58,099 nucleotides of DNA, from assembly GCA_021732525.1 (NCBI GenBank), contig JAKFUU010000014.1, forward strand, positions 1 to 58,099. Reading direction: 5' to 3'. The notes under the pieces were generated by a model, which was given only the letters and a program-made list of their open reading frames with translations, was not told the DNA's origin and did not search any database. This DNA is from Sphingomonadaceae bacterium (GTDB lineage Bacteria; Pseudomonadota; Alphaproteobacteria; Sphingomonadales; Sphingomonadaceae). Both the position numbers and the translations under genes were made by a program. Positions 42,191 to 52,301 of the stretch are shown in pieces (position 1 is the stretch's first letter; each line of letters begins with the position of its first letter).

Positions 42191-45100
42191 TCAAAATTTC
42201 TTATTCAAGCTAACTGAGAAGGACCGACCAAATGCATCATTGATGCTATTCGGAATACAAAACCCGTTTAATCGCTCACATTGTCGGTTAAACAAGTTAT
42301 TAACCACAAAATTCATCCGGAAATCGTTTTTTGTTTCAAAAAAGATGTTAAAATCTACTGTTACATAATCCTCTAACTGATCAAACTGACGTGTATCGGG
42401 CGTCCGCGAAAACCGTGAGAACAACTGTTCACCAGTATAGTTTACGACAGTGCCGAATCCCCAATGTTCGTCGGTATAATTTACGGTAGCTTGAGCAGCA
42501 AATTGCGGATCACCTAGTTCACCGTCCGCCCGCGCTGGAGCTACGCCGGTAATATCAGTTTGTCGAAAAAGCACGACGGTCAGATCGCCGCGCAACGAGA
42601 GCGTACCCGGCACCCCGATTCCTTCAAGCTTTGTGCTGTATAGGCCTGAAGCTTGAATACCGCGATAATCGATAGCGTTGCCGTTAATGAATCCAGATAC
42701 AACGCCAGGATTTGCAGCGTCTGATACCACTTCGCCGTTTGGCTGACGCCGAATCAAGGAGCAAAATTCGTTGCCGTTGGCGGGATCGTTCAAATCAAAT
42801 GAGTCATTATCGAAACAGGCAGCATTAATTGCCGCCGCATTTAAATTTGCGATCGGTTGGGATATCGAGATATCGATGTAATCCACGGTGATCGACAAAT
42901 TTGAAACGAAACTAGGTCGAATAATTCCGCCTACGCTCCAACTATTTGACTGCTCATTTTCAAGCGCGGTGTTTCCGCCAACGATAATTGGTATAGTAGC
43001 TTGTGATGCTATTTGTGGCCTTGATATGTTCGGAAACGCAGCAAGAAAGGCATTGCAGTTTCTCTGACGTGCCGCGGGATTGGCGCCGGCCGTAATAGCA
43101 GCGCCAAAACAAAGATCGGGGATGGCCGCAAAAGCATTAGCCCGAGGCAGAAAAAGTTCAGCTAGTGCGGGTGCACGAAATGAACGGGTGAAATTGCCGC
43201 GAATTTCAACATCAGCAATTGGCGCTATGCTGCCACCTGCTGCCCAAGAAAAGAAGCCACCATTAATGGAATTATCAACATAACGCCCCCGTCCGTAAAC
43301 AATTACCGATTCCAAAAAAGCTTCGTTGTCGGGTGTGATGATAGGAGTGTAAATCTCTCCAAATACCTCATTTAGAACAAAGGATCCACTAATCGGCGTA
43401 ACCGCCGCACCGCGGCCAAGGCCTAACCGGTCAAATTCCGATGGATTGAAGTTACCGCTTTCTTCGCGGTGTTCATACCCTAAGTTAACGCCGACTTCAT
43501 TATCATTCAACTTGAACAGGGTGCCTCCGAGGTTAGCATTAAAAACGATTTGTTCTATAGTTGAATTCGACACGCTATCGTTAACAACATAATCAAGGGC
43601 TTCTGGGCTGGCCTGTAACCCAAAAAAATTAAAGGCTACGCATCGTGGATCTGCAACCGGCAGAAATCCCGCTTGTGCCGGCGTGGTCGGAGTGGGGTTG
43701 CAAACGATTTGTCCGGCTCCATTCCGGATCACGTTGGTCGCGTTAACGAAATTCTGCAGATTAATATCTTGGCGGAAATCGGCAACTTCCGTTTGGCCAT
43801 AAACAAACGATCCTTCCCAATTCCAGTTGTTGCCGAGCAACTCTAAGTCGCCGCGCGCGCCAACAACACCACGCAGCAATTGTGTTTCCGCGAAACCTGT
43901 TAAGTCAGCAAAGCCAACATTCGCGCGGCCGACGGTAAAACTAGTTACGCCAGCCGACGTAAGGATACCACGCGCCTGGTCATTCAGGAATGGATTGCTC
44001 GTTTGGAAGGTGAGCGCACCGCTTGCGCCTCCAAACAGCGTCGAATTAAAAGTAGGTTGTTGCACCAGCTCGTCGGCACGTGCATCATAATATTGCGCTT
44101 CTAAGAAGAAGTTAATATTATCAGTCACGTCGTAATTTGCGAAAACGTTCGCACCAAAGCGGCGAAGATCAGAAGTCAATTGTCCAAAATCGGAGAATTG
44201 GAAGCCATCCCCCCCTATTCCACGAAGACCGACTGCGGCCGTCCGAGTAACGTTAAGCGGGCGGGTTCCGACGTTGAAAGGAATGAGATTGCCCTGAGCA
44301 TCAAATTGGAACGCGCCGGTCCCGCTCAGACCGTTAATCGCTCCCCCGGCCGTACTGACGCCCAACGGTCCACCAACAATGACGCCATTGTTGGACAAAC
44401 CGAACAAACGAGAACCGCTGAATATAACAGTGGCAGGCACGCCATCCGCCACGCCGGTATCCAAAGGCAAATTCGTATCTATACGACCGGAAAGTATAGT
44501 ATTATTTTGCGCCTCAACTTCATCAAGGAAAAATTGCCGTTCCCTTTGAAGGACGCCATTGCTTTGTGTATAAAATGATGAAAGTTGAAGATGTCCGCGT
44601 CCGTCCGCAAAACTTGTTCCATACACCCCTTCAAAACGATAACTAAAATTATCACCCTCTTCGGTTAGGCTAGATGTAGCGATTAAGTTAAGTCCTTCGT
44701 AACGGTCATCCAGAATTAGGTTGACGGTGCCAGAAATGGCGTCAGAACCATAAATTGGTGCGCCAGCAGTTGAAATAATATCAGTCTGTTTAACAAGAGC
44801 AACTGGTATCACGTTGAGATCAACCTGCAAGCCTGGTGCAGCAGGGCCGAATAATGAAGGAGTATTCGACGACACCAAACGTCGACCATTGATAAGTGTC
44901 AGAGTTCGATTAGTACCCAAACCAAAATTATTAATGAAGTTTACACCTTGGCCAAACGCGGCCTGACCGCCATTTGCTGTTACTGAGCCGCGAATTTGGG
45001 GCAGGTCATTCAACGCATCCGCTATGTTAGTGAAATTCCGCTGATTGATATACTCGGCATCAATCGTCGTCGTCGGCTCCGTCGGCTTCAGATTTGGTAA

Positions 45101-45277
45101 TCGGATACGTGAGCCCGTAACGGTAATGAGGCTGTCATCCTCCTCATCCGAAATTACTACATCGTCCTCCGCTGGCGCGGCGTCGGCACCTTGGCCGTCT
45201 TGCGCGTGGGCTGGCACCGAAATACCAAGGGCGAGGCTGATCAACGACCCAGCGACAAACATTGCAGACTTTTTCAT
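42191..45277 (-). CDS. TonB-dependent outer-membrane receptor
   Basis: A 1028-residue beta-barrel receptor. It has a signal peptide (AMFVAGSLISLALGISVPAHA), a TonB-box-like segment (DDSLITVTGSRIRLPNL), a plug domain (NIADALNDLPQIRGSVTANG and LTLINGRRLVSS), and a long barrel ending in the C-terminal Phe of SFSVSLNKKF. GGGGAG precedes the ATG at 45277. The gene is visibly AT-richer than its neighbours and stands alone, with no regulator, sigma factor or partner enzyme beside it. The ligand cannot be named. It may be acquired DNA. Confidence 0.94.
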   Translation of the reverse strand: MKKSAMFVAGSLISLALGISVPAHAQDGQGADAAPAEDDVVISDEEDDSLITVTGSRIRLPNLKPTEPTTTIDAEYINQRNFTNIADALNDLPQIRGSVTANGGQAAFGQGVNFINNFGLGTNRTLTLINGRRLVSSNTPSLFGPAAPGLQVDLNVIPVALVKQTDIISTAGAPIYGSDAISGTVNLILDDRYEGLNLIATSSLTEEGDNFSYRFEGVYGTSFADGRGHLQLSSFYTQSNGVLQRERQFFLDEVEAQNNTILSGRIDTNLPLDTGVADGVPATVIFSGSRLFGLSNNGVIVGGPLGVSTAGGAINGLSGTGAFQFDAQGNLIPFNVGTRPLNVTRTAAVGLRGIGGDGFQFSDFGQLTSDLRRFGANVFANYDVTDNINFFLEAQYYDARADELVQQPTFNSTLFGGASGALTFQTSNPFLNDQARGILTSAGVTSFTVGRANVGFADLTGFAETQLLRGVVGARGDLELLGNNWNWEGSFVYGQTEVADFRQDINLQNFVNATNVIRNGAGQIVCNPTPTTPAQAGFLPVADPRCVAFNFFGLQASPEALDYVVNDSVSNSTIEQIVFNANLGGTLFKLNDNEVGVNLGYEHREESGNFNPSEFDRLGLGRGAAVTPISGSFVLNEVFGEIYTPIITPDNEAFLESVIVYGRGRYVDNSINGGFFSWAAGGSIAPIADVEIRGNFTRSFRAPALAELFLPRANAFAAIPDLCFGAAITAGANPAARQRNCNAFLAAFPNISRPQIASQATIPIIVGGNTALENEQSNSWSVGGIIRPSFVSNLSITVDYIDISISQPIANLNAAAINAACFDNDSFDLNDPANGNEFCSLIRRQPNGEVVSDAANPGVVSGFINGNAIDYRGIQASGLYSTKLEGIGVPGTLSLRGDLTVVLFRQTDITGVAPARADGELGDPQFAAQATVNYTDEHWGFGTVVNYTGEQLFSRFSRTPDTRQFDQLEDYVTVDFNIFFETKNDFRMNFVVNNLFNRQCERLNGFCIPNSINDAFGRSFSVSLNKKF

Positions 45278-45788
45278 TTAAGCTCCCCAGCTAAAAACAA
45301 CCGGTCATCTCCGGTTAATCTTACCAGATAAGCTAATTCGCCGGGATGTTTCAAGCCTGTTTTCCCCCGACACTGTGTTTGGTTTGTGCTGTGACTAATT
45401 TGCAACAGTGCATTTCCTAAATCTGCAATAAGCATTCCACGCTAAAATTTCATACATTGCGCTGCGACTAACAGAATATTGCTATTCCAAGATAATCTAA
45501 CATCATTTTGTTTTGAATGGCGGGGTCGATCACATAAAATGATCACCGACTAAGCTACCCTACTCGGAAAGGCAGTTTTGACAATAAACGGGTCAAATGT
45601 TGGTGCAGTTACCGCTTAGATTCCAATCGATTCGTTCCAAAAAGCTTCGAATTGTGATGGAATTGATGCGCTTGGGTATCCAATGCCATGTATGTTGAGC
45701 TTCATCAACGTCATATTCGCCAACACTCCGATGTTGCGGTGCATTATAGACTGATGCTATGCGGAAAAAAATCGGACAGGAAAAATCA
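45278..45788. promoter_or_regulatory. Intergenic region upstream of the TonB receptor and phaR
   Basis: About 510 bp without a gene, AT-rich. A perfect inverted repeat, AACCGG-TCATCT-CCGGTT (45299-45316), lies 22 bp before the receptor ATG in what should be its leader; it could be an operator or a leader hairpin. The part nearest phaR carries ACAGGAAAAATCA as its ribosome site. Promoters for both divergent genes must be here, but no clear -35/-10 pair can be called. Confidence 0.4.
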
Positions 45789-46346
45789 ATGGCACGTTCG
45801 CAGAATAGTGGGGAAAAGGGCGATCCCATCATTATCAAAAAATACGCGAACCGGCGGCTGTATAATACCGATTCTTCCAAATATATCACATTGGATTTTC
45901 TGGCGGAATTGACCAGAAAGGATGTTGAATTCAAAGTCTTGGATGCAAAAACGGGCGATGATATTACCCATAATGTGCTTACCCAAATTATTATGGATGA
46001 AGAATCCAGCGGGCAAAATATGCTTCCCGTTGGATTTCTGCGCCAATTAATCGCGCTATATGGCGATTCTATGCAATCCATGGTTCCGGGCTTCCTCGAA
46101 AACTCGCTACAGAATTTCCGGGACAGCCAAAAGCAGGTTCAAAATGTCATCGAAACCGCGATTACCTCCGGTCCGTTTGGTGAAATTGCAAAGACCAATA
46201 TCGAACTCATGCGGTCGGCGCGTGATGCATTGGTGCCGGGGCTTGCTGCAAAAAAGCGCGAGGCGCACGGGCCGGATGATATCAAAGAATTGAAACGGCA
46301 AATGGCGGAATTACAAACCAAAATCGACCGGTTAAGCCGAAAATAA
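45789..46346 (+). CDS. phaR: Polyhydroxyalkanoate synthesis repressor PhaR
   Basis: PhaR represses phasin and PHA genes and senses PHB. The 185-residue protein carries the PHB/PHA accumulation-regulator DNA-binding domain near the N-terminus (IIIKKYANRRLYNTDSSKYI, then LDFLAELTRKDVEFKV) and LTQIIMDEESSG. A coiled C-terminal region follows (DDIKELKRQMAELQTKIDRL). The ATG at 45789 follows AGGAAAAATCA; an ATG ten codons earlier is less well spaced. No phaC, phaB or phasin gene is in the window, so it acts on distant targets. Confidence 0.9.
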   Translation: MARSQNSGEKGDPIIIKKYANRRLYNTDSSKYITLDFLAELTRKDVEFKVLDAKTGDDITHNVLTQIIMDEESSGQNMLPVGFLRQLIALYGDSMQSMVPGFLENSLQNFRDSQKQVQNVIETAITSGPFGEIAKTNIELMRSARDALVPGLAAKKREAHGPDDIKELKRQMAELQTKIDRLSRK

Positions 46347-46402
46347 ACAGTGGTTGGATGTTGCATAACGGCTTGATGACCCTTTATCATCGGAAATAAA
46401 TT

Positions 46403-47935
46403 TTGATAAAACATGCTTTAAATGCGCACCGTGCCGATGATTTTGCCGGTTGGTATCAAGAATTGATTGCGCAGGCCGATTTGGCCGAGGAATCGGGTGT
46501 GCGCGGATGTATGGTGATCAAGCCGTGGGGTTATGGCATTTGGGAGCGGATCCAAAAATTGATGGATGCGCAGATCAAAGCGGCGGGTGTTGATAATTGC
46601 TATTTTCCCTTATTCATCCCGCTATCCTTCTTTGAGAAGGAAGCCGATCATGTCGATGGTTTTGCCAAGGAAATGGCGGTGGTTACGCATCACCGTCTTG
46701 TTAGCGATGGTGAGGGGAGGCTAATCCCCGATCCCGCGGCCAAGCTGGAAGAGCCATTGGTTGTGCGGCCCACATCGGAAACCGTGATTGGCGCGGCGAT
46801 GGCGCGGTGGGTGCAAAGTTGGCGCAATTTGCCGCTGAAGGTCAATCAATGGGCCAATGTTGTCCGCTGGGAAATGCGCACGCGGATGTTTTTGCGGACC
46901 AGCGAGTTTCTATGGCAAGAAGGGCATACAGCGCATACCGATGAGGCTGGCGCCATGGCGGAGATGCTGCGCGCGCTCGAAATGTATCGCGCCTTTGCCG
47001 AGGGTCCGCTGGCGATGCCCGTAATTGCGGGTGAAAAGCCGGAAAATGAGCGGTTTCCCGGCGCGGTTGCGACTTATTCGATCGAAGCAATGATGCAGGA
47101 TGGCAAGGCGCTGCAAGCGGGCACCTCGCATTATCTTGGCACCAGCTTTGCCGAGGCCGCAGGGATCAAATATCAGGATAAGGATGGCGGGCAGCAGCAT
47201 TGCCACACCACCAGTTGGGGTGTTTCGACGCGGTTGATCGGCGGTGTAATTATGGTGCATGGCGATGATGATGGCCTGCGCTGTCCGCCGCAAATTGCGC
47301 CGCATCAAATTATCATCATCCCGATGCTGCGCGAGAAGGATGCGGATGAAGATCAGGCCGTGCTGGATTATGCCAAGGCATTGAAGGCGCAATTGGCGCG
47401 GCCGCTGGCTTTTGGTGAACCGGTGCGGGTGTTGCTCGACGTGGGCGCGGAGAAAGCGTCAAATAAGCGCTGGTCCTGGGTGAAAAAAGGCGCACCGATC
47501 ATTATCGAAATCGGTCCGCGCGATGTAGCCGAAGGCAAATTGGCGGTGATACGCCGGGACCAGATGTATAAGGATGATGGCAAGTTGGCGGTTACGTTTC
47601 CGGAAAAAAATGCCTTTGCCGGGGAGGCTGCGGCGTTATTGGAGAATATCCAAGCAGCGTTGCACAGCGAAGCTACGGCGCGTCTGCATAGCAATATTCA
47701 CCGTGATATCTCTGACTTAGAAGAATTTTATGCCGAGAATCGCAAATATCCCGGCTGGGCGGAAATGCAATGGGCGCGGCCAACCGGTGCGGCATTGGAT
47801 AAGATTGTTGAGCAGTTAAAGGCGCTCAAGCTTACTATGCGCAATGCGCCCATCGATGCGGCGGCGGCCGACGGGGTTTGTTTCTTTACCGGCGCGCCTG
47901 CAGTGGAACGAATCCTAATCGGCCGGGCATATTGA
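46403..47935 (+). CDS. proS: Prolyl-tRNA synthetase (short, archaeal/eukaryotic-like type)
   Basis: A class II synthetase charging tRNA-Pro. The 510-residue protein has VIKPWGYGIWERIQ, the catalytic RPTSETVIG block, FLWQEGHTAHT and SYLGTSF-type motifs (SHYLGTSFAEAAGI). It then has an anticodon-binding domain (IIIPML..) and a C-terminal zinc-type extension with EMQWARPTG. It lacks the roughly 180-residue editing insert of the usual bacterial form. The start is taken as TTG at 46403, because no ATG occurs for 36 codons and the N-terminal IKHALNAHRADDFAGWY is typical. Confidence 0.93.
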   Translation: MIKHALNAHRADDFAGWYQELIAQADLAEESGVRGCMVIKPWGYGIWERIQKLMDAQIKAAGVDNCYFPLFIPLSFFEKEADHVDGFAKEMAVVTHHRLVSDGEGRLIPDPAAKLEEPLVVRPTSETVIGAAMARWVQSWRNLPLKVNQWANVVRWEMRTRMFLRTSEFLWQEGHTAHTDEAGAMAEMLRALEMYRAFAEGPLAMPVIAGEKPENERFPGAVATYSIEAMMQDGKALQAGTSHYLGTSFAEAAGIKYQDKDGGQQHCHTTSWGVSTRLIGGVIMVHGDDDGLRCPPQIAPHQIIIIPMLREKDADEDQAVLDYAKALKAQLARPLAFGEPVRVLLDVGAEKASNKRWSWVKKGAPIIIEIGPRDVAEGKLAVIRRDQMYKDDGKLAVTFPEKNAFAGEAAALLENIQAALHSEATARLHSNIHRDISDLEEFYAENRKYPGWAEMQWARPTGAALDKIVEQLKALKLTMRNAPIDAAAADGVCFFTGAPAVERILIGRAY

Positions 47936-47945
47936 ATGTGTTCAC

Positions 47946-47977
47946 GCGGAGGCGCGGAGGCGCGGAGGCACGGAGGG
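47946..47977. repeat. 8-bp tandem repeat before rnr
   Basis: Three perfect copies of GCGGAGGC (47946-47969) and one variant (ACGGAGGG). Each copy contains GGAGG, so the stretch looks like several ribosome-binding sites in a row, but the nearest ATG for rnr is about 31 nt further on. Repeats of this type (CGCGGAGG) are scattered in many genomes. Confidence 0.85.
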
Positions 47978-48008
47978 ATTGGCCGATGCCCCTGCTTATG
48001 AATCGAAA

Positions 48009-50315
48009 ATGACGCGGCGTTTAAAACCATCGCCTGGCATGCCCACTCGCAAGCAAATACTCGAATTTATCGCGCAATCGAAGGAGCCCGCCGGCAAACG
48101 CGAAATCGCGCGTGCTTTTGGATTGAAAGGCCAGGAAAAAATTGCACTCAAAGCGCTGCTTAAGGACATGACCGATGAAGGCCTGGTCGATATGGCGCCG
48201 GGGCGGGCTTTTCATAAGATGGGCGGGGTGCCCAAGGTTACCGTGCTCAAAATTGTCGATGTCGATGGTCATCAGCCGATTGCTGTGCCCGAGCATTGGG
48301 AGGCAGAGGGGATTGCGCTCCCCAAATTGCGTGTTGTTGAAAAGGGGCGGCGCGGTGCATTGGGCGTGGGTGACCGGATATTGGCGCGCACCGAACAAGC
48401 GGGGCGGGGCTGGCTGGCTTATCCGATCAAGCGGCTTGGTAAGGTGAATGAGCAAATTTTGGGCGTCGTCGAAGATGCCGGAAATGGCCGCTTCTGGCTA
48501 AAATCGGTCGATAAAAAGGCGCGTTACGATACGCCGATATCGCAGATTGGCGATGCCAAGGCGGGCGATCTGGTGCTGGCGGAAAACAGCGGGGGCGTGC
48601 GCAAAACCGTCAAAGTTGAGCGGATTTTGGGCGATCCATTTGCGCCGAAAAGCTTCAGCATGATTGCGATCCATAAATATGGTATCCCCAATGAATTTAG
48701 CGAAGAAACCGAAGCGGAGGCGGCGGCGGTTTCCAAATTGCCCGTCAACGCGGAGCAGCGCGAAGACCTGCGCCATTTGCCGATTATCGCGATTGACCCC
48801 CGCGATGCGCGCGACTTTGATGATGCCATCTGGGCCGCCCCCGACGACAATCCGGCGAATGAAGGCGGTTTTCAGGCCATCGTCTGTATCGCTGATGTAT
48901 CTTATTATGTCCGCCCCGGCAGCGCGCTCGACCGTGAAGCGGCGAAACGCGGCAATAGTGTCTATTTTCCCGATCTGGTCGTGCCCATGTTGCCGCATAG
49001 CCTGTCATCGGATAAATGCTCGCTTCGGCAAGGTGAGGACCGGGCGGTGCTTGCATGTCATCTGACCATCGATGCAAAAGGTAATGTGACATCATGGCGT
49101 TTCACTCGCGCAATCGCGCGGATTTCCGCCAATATCGCCTATGAAGATGCGCAAGCAGCGATTGACGGCAAACTGTCACATGAGATGCTGGAACCTGCGT
49201 TAAAGCCGCTTTGGGCCTGTTGGCAATTGCTGTTTCAGGCGCGGGAGAAGCGCGAGCCGTTGGCGCTTGATTTGCCCGAACGGCGGATTACGCTCGACGA
49301 TCAAGGCCGAGTTACCGGGGTTGCCGTGCGGCAGCAGCTTGATGCTAACCGGTTGGTCGAAGATTATATGATCGCGGCCAATGTCGCGGCGGCCAAAGCG
49401 CTGGAGGCCAAAAAATCACCGTTAATTTACCGCGCGCATGAGGAACCAAGCCGGGAGAAACTGGTGGCGCTCAAGGATTATCTCAAAACATATGATATCG
49501 AATTTGCATTGGGACAGGTGATTAAACCATCCACTTTCAATATATTGCTAGCAAAAGTTGACAAAGAAGATGAAATTCGGCCGCAAATTATGGAATCGGT
49601 TCTGCGCAGCCAAACACAAGCTTATTACAGCCCGCGTAATGTGGGGCATTTTGGGCTGTCGCTGGCCAGCTATGCTCATTTTACCTCGCCCATCCGCCGC
49701 TATGCCGATTTGATCGTCCACCGGGCGTTGGTGGGGGCATATGATCTGGAAATGCCGCCGCCCAAGGACAAGGCGATTAAGGCAGGCACCGCGCTTTCCG
49801 CCGCTGCCATCGCTAAGCTGGATGCGACTTGCGAGGCGATTAGCCGCACCGAGCGGCGCGCGATGGAGGCAGAGCGCGAAACGACGGACCGATATGTCGC
49901 CGCCTATCTGACGCAATATGTTGGGGAGGTGGTCGATACCCGGATTACTGGCGTTCAAAATTTCGGTTTTTTTGCAACCGTTGAGGGCATTGGCGGGGAT
50001 GGTTTGGTTCCTGTTTCAACTTTGGGATCGGATTATTTCATCTATCAAGAGGCGAGCCAAACATTGATCGGCGAGCGGACCGGGCAGGAATATCGGCCCG
50101 GAATGCGGCTGAAACTGCGTTTGGTGGAGGCCAATCCGGTATCGGGATCGCTGCGTTTCGCGCTTCCGGAAGTTGGTTCGGAAGTGGGCGAAAATGGCCT
50201 CAAGTTGGCAGGGGGCGGCGAACGGATATTCTCAGGTGATCCAAAGCCCAGTAAATATAAGGTAAATCGCCGCGGCAGACCCGCCAACATCAAGCATAAA
50301 GGCCGCAAAGGTTAG
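48009..50315 (+). CDS. rnr: Ribonuclease R
   Basis: A 3'-5' exoribonuclease acting on structured RNA, including trans-translation products. The 768-residue protein has an N-terminal winged helix (RKQILEFIAQSKEPAGKR), cold-shock domains, and the RNB catalytic centre with the Asp cluster in DPRDARDFDDAIW. YAHFTSPIRRYADLIVHR and an S1 domain (VVDTRITGVQNFGFFATVEG) follow, then a basic tail. The start is uncertain: ATG 48009 is chosen; TTG 47979 and ATG 48039 are possible. It degrades tmRNA-tagged messages, and ssrA is in this window, 32 kb away. Confidence 0.95.
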   Translation: MTRRLKPSPGMPTRKQILEFIAQSKEPAGKREIARAFGLKGQEKIALKALLKDMTDEGLVDMAPGRAFHKMGGVPKVTVLKIVDVDGHQPIAVPEHWEAEGIALPKLRVVEKGRRGALGVGDRILARTEQAGRGWLAYPIKRLGKVNEQILGVVEDAGNGRFWLKSVDKKARYDTPISQIGDAKAGDLVLAENSGGVRKTVKVERILGDPFAPKSFSMIAIHKYGIPNEFSEETEAEAAAVSKLPVNAEQREDLRHLPIIAIDPRDARDFDDAIWAAPDDNPANEGGFQAIVCIADVSYYVRPGSALDREAAKRGNSVYFPDLVVPMLPHSLSSDKCSLRQGEDRAVLACHLTIDAKGNVTSWRFTRAIARISANIAYEDAQAAIDGKLSHEMLEPALKPLWACWQLLFQAREKREPLALDLPERRITLDDQGRVTGVAVRQQLDANRLVEDYMIAANVAAAKALEAKKSPLIYRAHEEPSREKLVALKDYLKTYDIEFALGQVIKPSTFNILLAKVDKEDEIRPQIMESVLRSQTQAYYSPRNVGHFGLSLASYAHFTSPIRRYADLIVHRALVGAYDLEMPPPKDKAIKAGTALSAAAIAKLDATCEAISRTERRAMEAERETTDRYVAAYLTQYVGEVVDTRITGVQNFGFFATVEGIGGDGLVPVSTLGSDYFIYQEASQTLIGERTGQEYRPGMRLKLRLVEANPVSGSLRFALPEVGSEVGENGLKLAGGGERIFSGDPKPSKYKVNRRGRPANIKHKGRKG

Positions 50316-50767
50316 CTGAGCGCGTCAATCTGTTCATCATTGAGCGATCCGGGAACAATGATGACCGGACAGCGCAGCGATCCCGCATGGGCCCCGGCGA
50401 AATAGGTGACCAGCGGACCCGGCGCACCGGTAGCGGCAGCGCCAAGCACCAGCGCCGTGATATCCGCATAATCCTCCAGCATTTGCCGCACAATTTCCGG
50501 CCCCATGCCCGTTTTAACCGAGATAATCGGCTGCAACCCCGATTCTTCAAAAAGCGCGCCGGCGGCAGCAGCAACCAATTCTTCCGCGCGGGCAAGCGCT
50601 TCGGCTTCCATCGTGGCTTGAACCCCGCCCCAAGCGACAAAATCGGCCTTTGGCACCAGCGCCAATATATGAACATTTCCCCCGGTCTTGGCCGCTCGCC
50701 GCGAAGCAAAGCGCAAAGCCAGTTTTGCCTCCTCGGTTTCGTCGATAACCACCATATATATGCGCAT
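50312..50767 (-). CDS. Universal stress protein family
   Basis: A 151-residue UspA-fold protein. The N-terminal strand MRIYMVVIDETEEAKLAL has the Asp expected for nucleotide binding. The ATP-loop near the end is only partly canonical (VLGAAATGAPGPLVTYF instead of G-2x-G-9x-G-S/T). The ATG at 50767 follows AAGGGGAAG; a longer frame to 50893 is rejected. It overlaps the rnr stop by 4 bp, convergently. Function is unknown beyond the family link to stress. Confidence 0.85.
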   Translation of the reverse strand: MRIYMVVIDETEEAKLALRFASRRAAKTGGNVHILALVPKADFVAWGGVQATMEAEALARAEELVAAAAGALFEESGLQPIISVKTGMGPEIVRQMLEDYADITALVLGAAATGAPGPLVTYFAGAHAGSLRCPVIIVPGSLNDEQIDALS

Positions 50768-50914
50768 GATACCGCTTCCCCTTGTATCCCTCGTGTATCC
50801 CCGGTGATGCCTGCGCGAAAATCGTGGATTTTGCAACCATAAGCGACTTGACGCTGGGGAAAGCTTGCTCTTATTGCAGGGGTTCAAAGCCACCGATTGA
50901 ATGAAGGCCGCAAA

Positions 50915-52219
50915 ATGCCCATCGAACTGAAAATGCCCGCCCTTTCGCCTACGATGGAAGAGGGGACATTGGCCAAATGGCTAGTAAAAGTGGGCGATAG
51001 CGTCGCGTCGGGGGATTTGCTCGCCGAGATCGAAACCGATAAGGCGACGATGGAATTTGAGGCGATCGATGAAGGTATCGTGACCGAAATATTGGTGGCC
51101 GAGGGCACCGACGGCGTAAAAGTCGGCACGGTGATTGCGGTAATTTCCAGCGAAGACGGAGATGCGGCACCCGCCGCGAAAGCGCCGACGGCGGTTGTGT
51201 CTGCACCCGCTTCGCCTTCGGCGGCTTCTGCAACCCCTCCGGCGGCCTCTGCGGCCCCGCCAGCGGCGGCGGTGCCGACTGTGCCGGTCAAAAGCGCCGG
51301 AGACCGGATCAAGGCCAGCCCGCTGGCGAAGCGGATCGCGGCCGGCAAAGGCATCGATTTGGCAGGTATAGTGGGAACCGGCCCGAATGGACGGATCGTG
51401 AAAGCGGATATTGACGCGGCTCAGCCGGGCGTTCCTGCGGCAGCGACCATCACCGCGCCGGTTGCGGCCAGCGCTGCTTCGGCGAGTGCTATCCCGGCGA
51501 ATGCGCCCGCCGCACCATTCAGCAGCGATATTCCGCATAGCGCCGAAAAGCTCAGCAATATGCGCAAAACCATCGCGCGCCGCCTGACCCAATCGATGCA
51601 GGAAGCGCCGCATATCTATTTAAGCGTCGATATCCGGCTTGACGCGTTACTCAAACTGCGCAGCGAACTCAACGCCAGCCTGGAGGCACGGGGCCTTAAG
51701 CTCAGCGTTAATGATATGTTGATCAAAGCGCTGGCGCTCGCGCTCCATCAGGTTCCGGCCTGCAATGTTTCCTTCGCGGGCGATAGGATGCTGCAATATG
51801 CCCGCGCCGATATTTCGGTGGCGGTCAGCATTCCGGGCGGCTTGATCACCCCGATCATCGTTGATGCGGGCAGCAAAGCGATCTCCGCCATCGCGGCCGA
51901 AATGAATGACCTCGCCGCGCGCGCCAAGGAAGGCAAGCTCGCCCCGCATGAATATCAGGGCGGCACCGCGAGCATTTCCAACATGGGCATGATGGGTATC
52001 AAACATTTCACCGCCGTCATCAACCCGCCGCAAGCGATGATCATGGCGGTGGGGGCCGGTGAGAAGCGGCCCTATGTGGTCGATGATGCGCTTGCCGTCG
52101 CCACCGTGATGACGTGTACAGGTTCGTTCGATCACCGCGCGATTGACGGCGCAGATGGGGCAGCGCTGATGAAGGCGTTCAAGACGTTGGTGGAGACGCC
52201 TTTAGGGTTGGTGGCGTGA
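50915..52219 (+). CDS. pdhC: Pyruvate dehydrogenase E2 (dihydrolipoamide acetyltransferase)
   Basis: The 434-residue core enzyme of the pyruvate dehydrogenase complex has one lipoyl domain with Lys43 in [13 protein letters not shown]. An Ala/Pro linker follows, then a peripheral-subunit binding domain ([20 protein letters not shown]). The catalytic domain contains the HRxxxDG motif [13 protein letters not shown]. The ATG at 50915 follows GAAGG. E1 genes are not adjacent; lpdA, the E3, follows after a repeat. Confidence 0.95.
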   Translation: MPIELKMPALSPTMEEGTLAKWLVKVGDSVASGDLLAEIETDKATMEFEAIDEGIVTEILVAEGTDGVKVGTVIAVISSEDGDAAPAAKAPTAVVSAPASPSAASATPPAASAAPPAAAVPTVPVKSAGDRIKASPLAKRIAAGKGIDLAGIVGTGPNGRIVKADIDAAQPGVPAAATITAPVAASAASASAIPANAPAAPFSSDIPHSAEKLSNMRKTIARRLTQSMQEAPHIYLSVDIRLDALLKLRSELNASLEARGLKLSVNDMLIKALALALHQVPACNVSFAGDRMLQYARADISVAVSIPGGLITPIIVDAGSKAISAIAAEMNDLAARAKEGKLAPHEYQGGTASISNMGMMGIKHFTAVINPPQAMIMAVGAGEKRPYVVDDALAVATVMTCTGSFDHRAIDGADGAALMKAFKTLVETPLGLVA

Positions 52220-52225
52220 TGTCCA

Positions 52226-52282
52226 TCCCCTCTCCCTTCCGCCGCTTCGCGGCTCCCTCCCTCTCCCGCAAGGGGAGAGGGG
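52226..52282. repeat. REP-like hairpins between pdhC and lpdA
   Basis: CCCCTCTCCC at the left pairs with GGGGAGAGGGG at the right end. Inside are CCGCCGCTTCGCGGC and CTCTCCCGCAAGGGGAGAG hairpins. The type matches the GC-rich intergenic repeats elsewhere. It lies just after the E2 stop and 20 bp before lpdA. Confidence 0.8.
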
Positions 52283-52301
52283 CCTAAGAAAGTAGCCTAC
52301 A

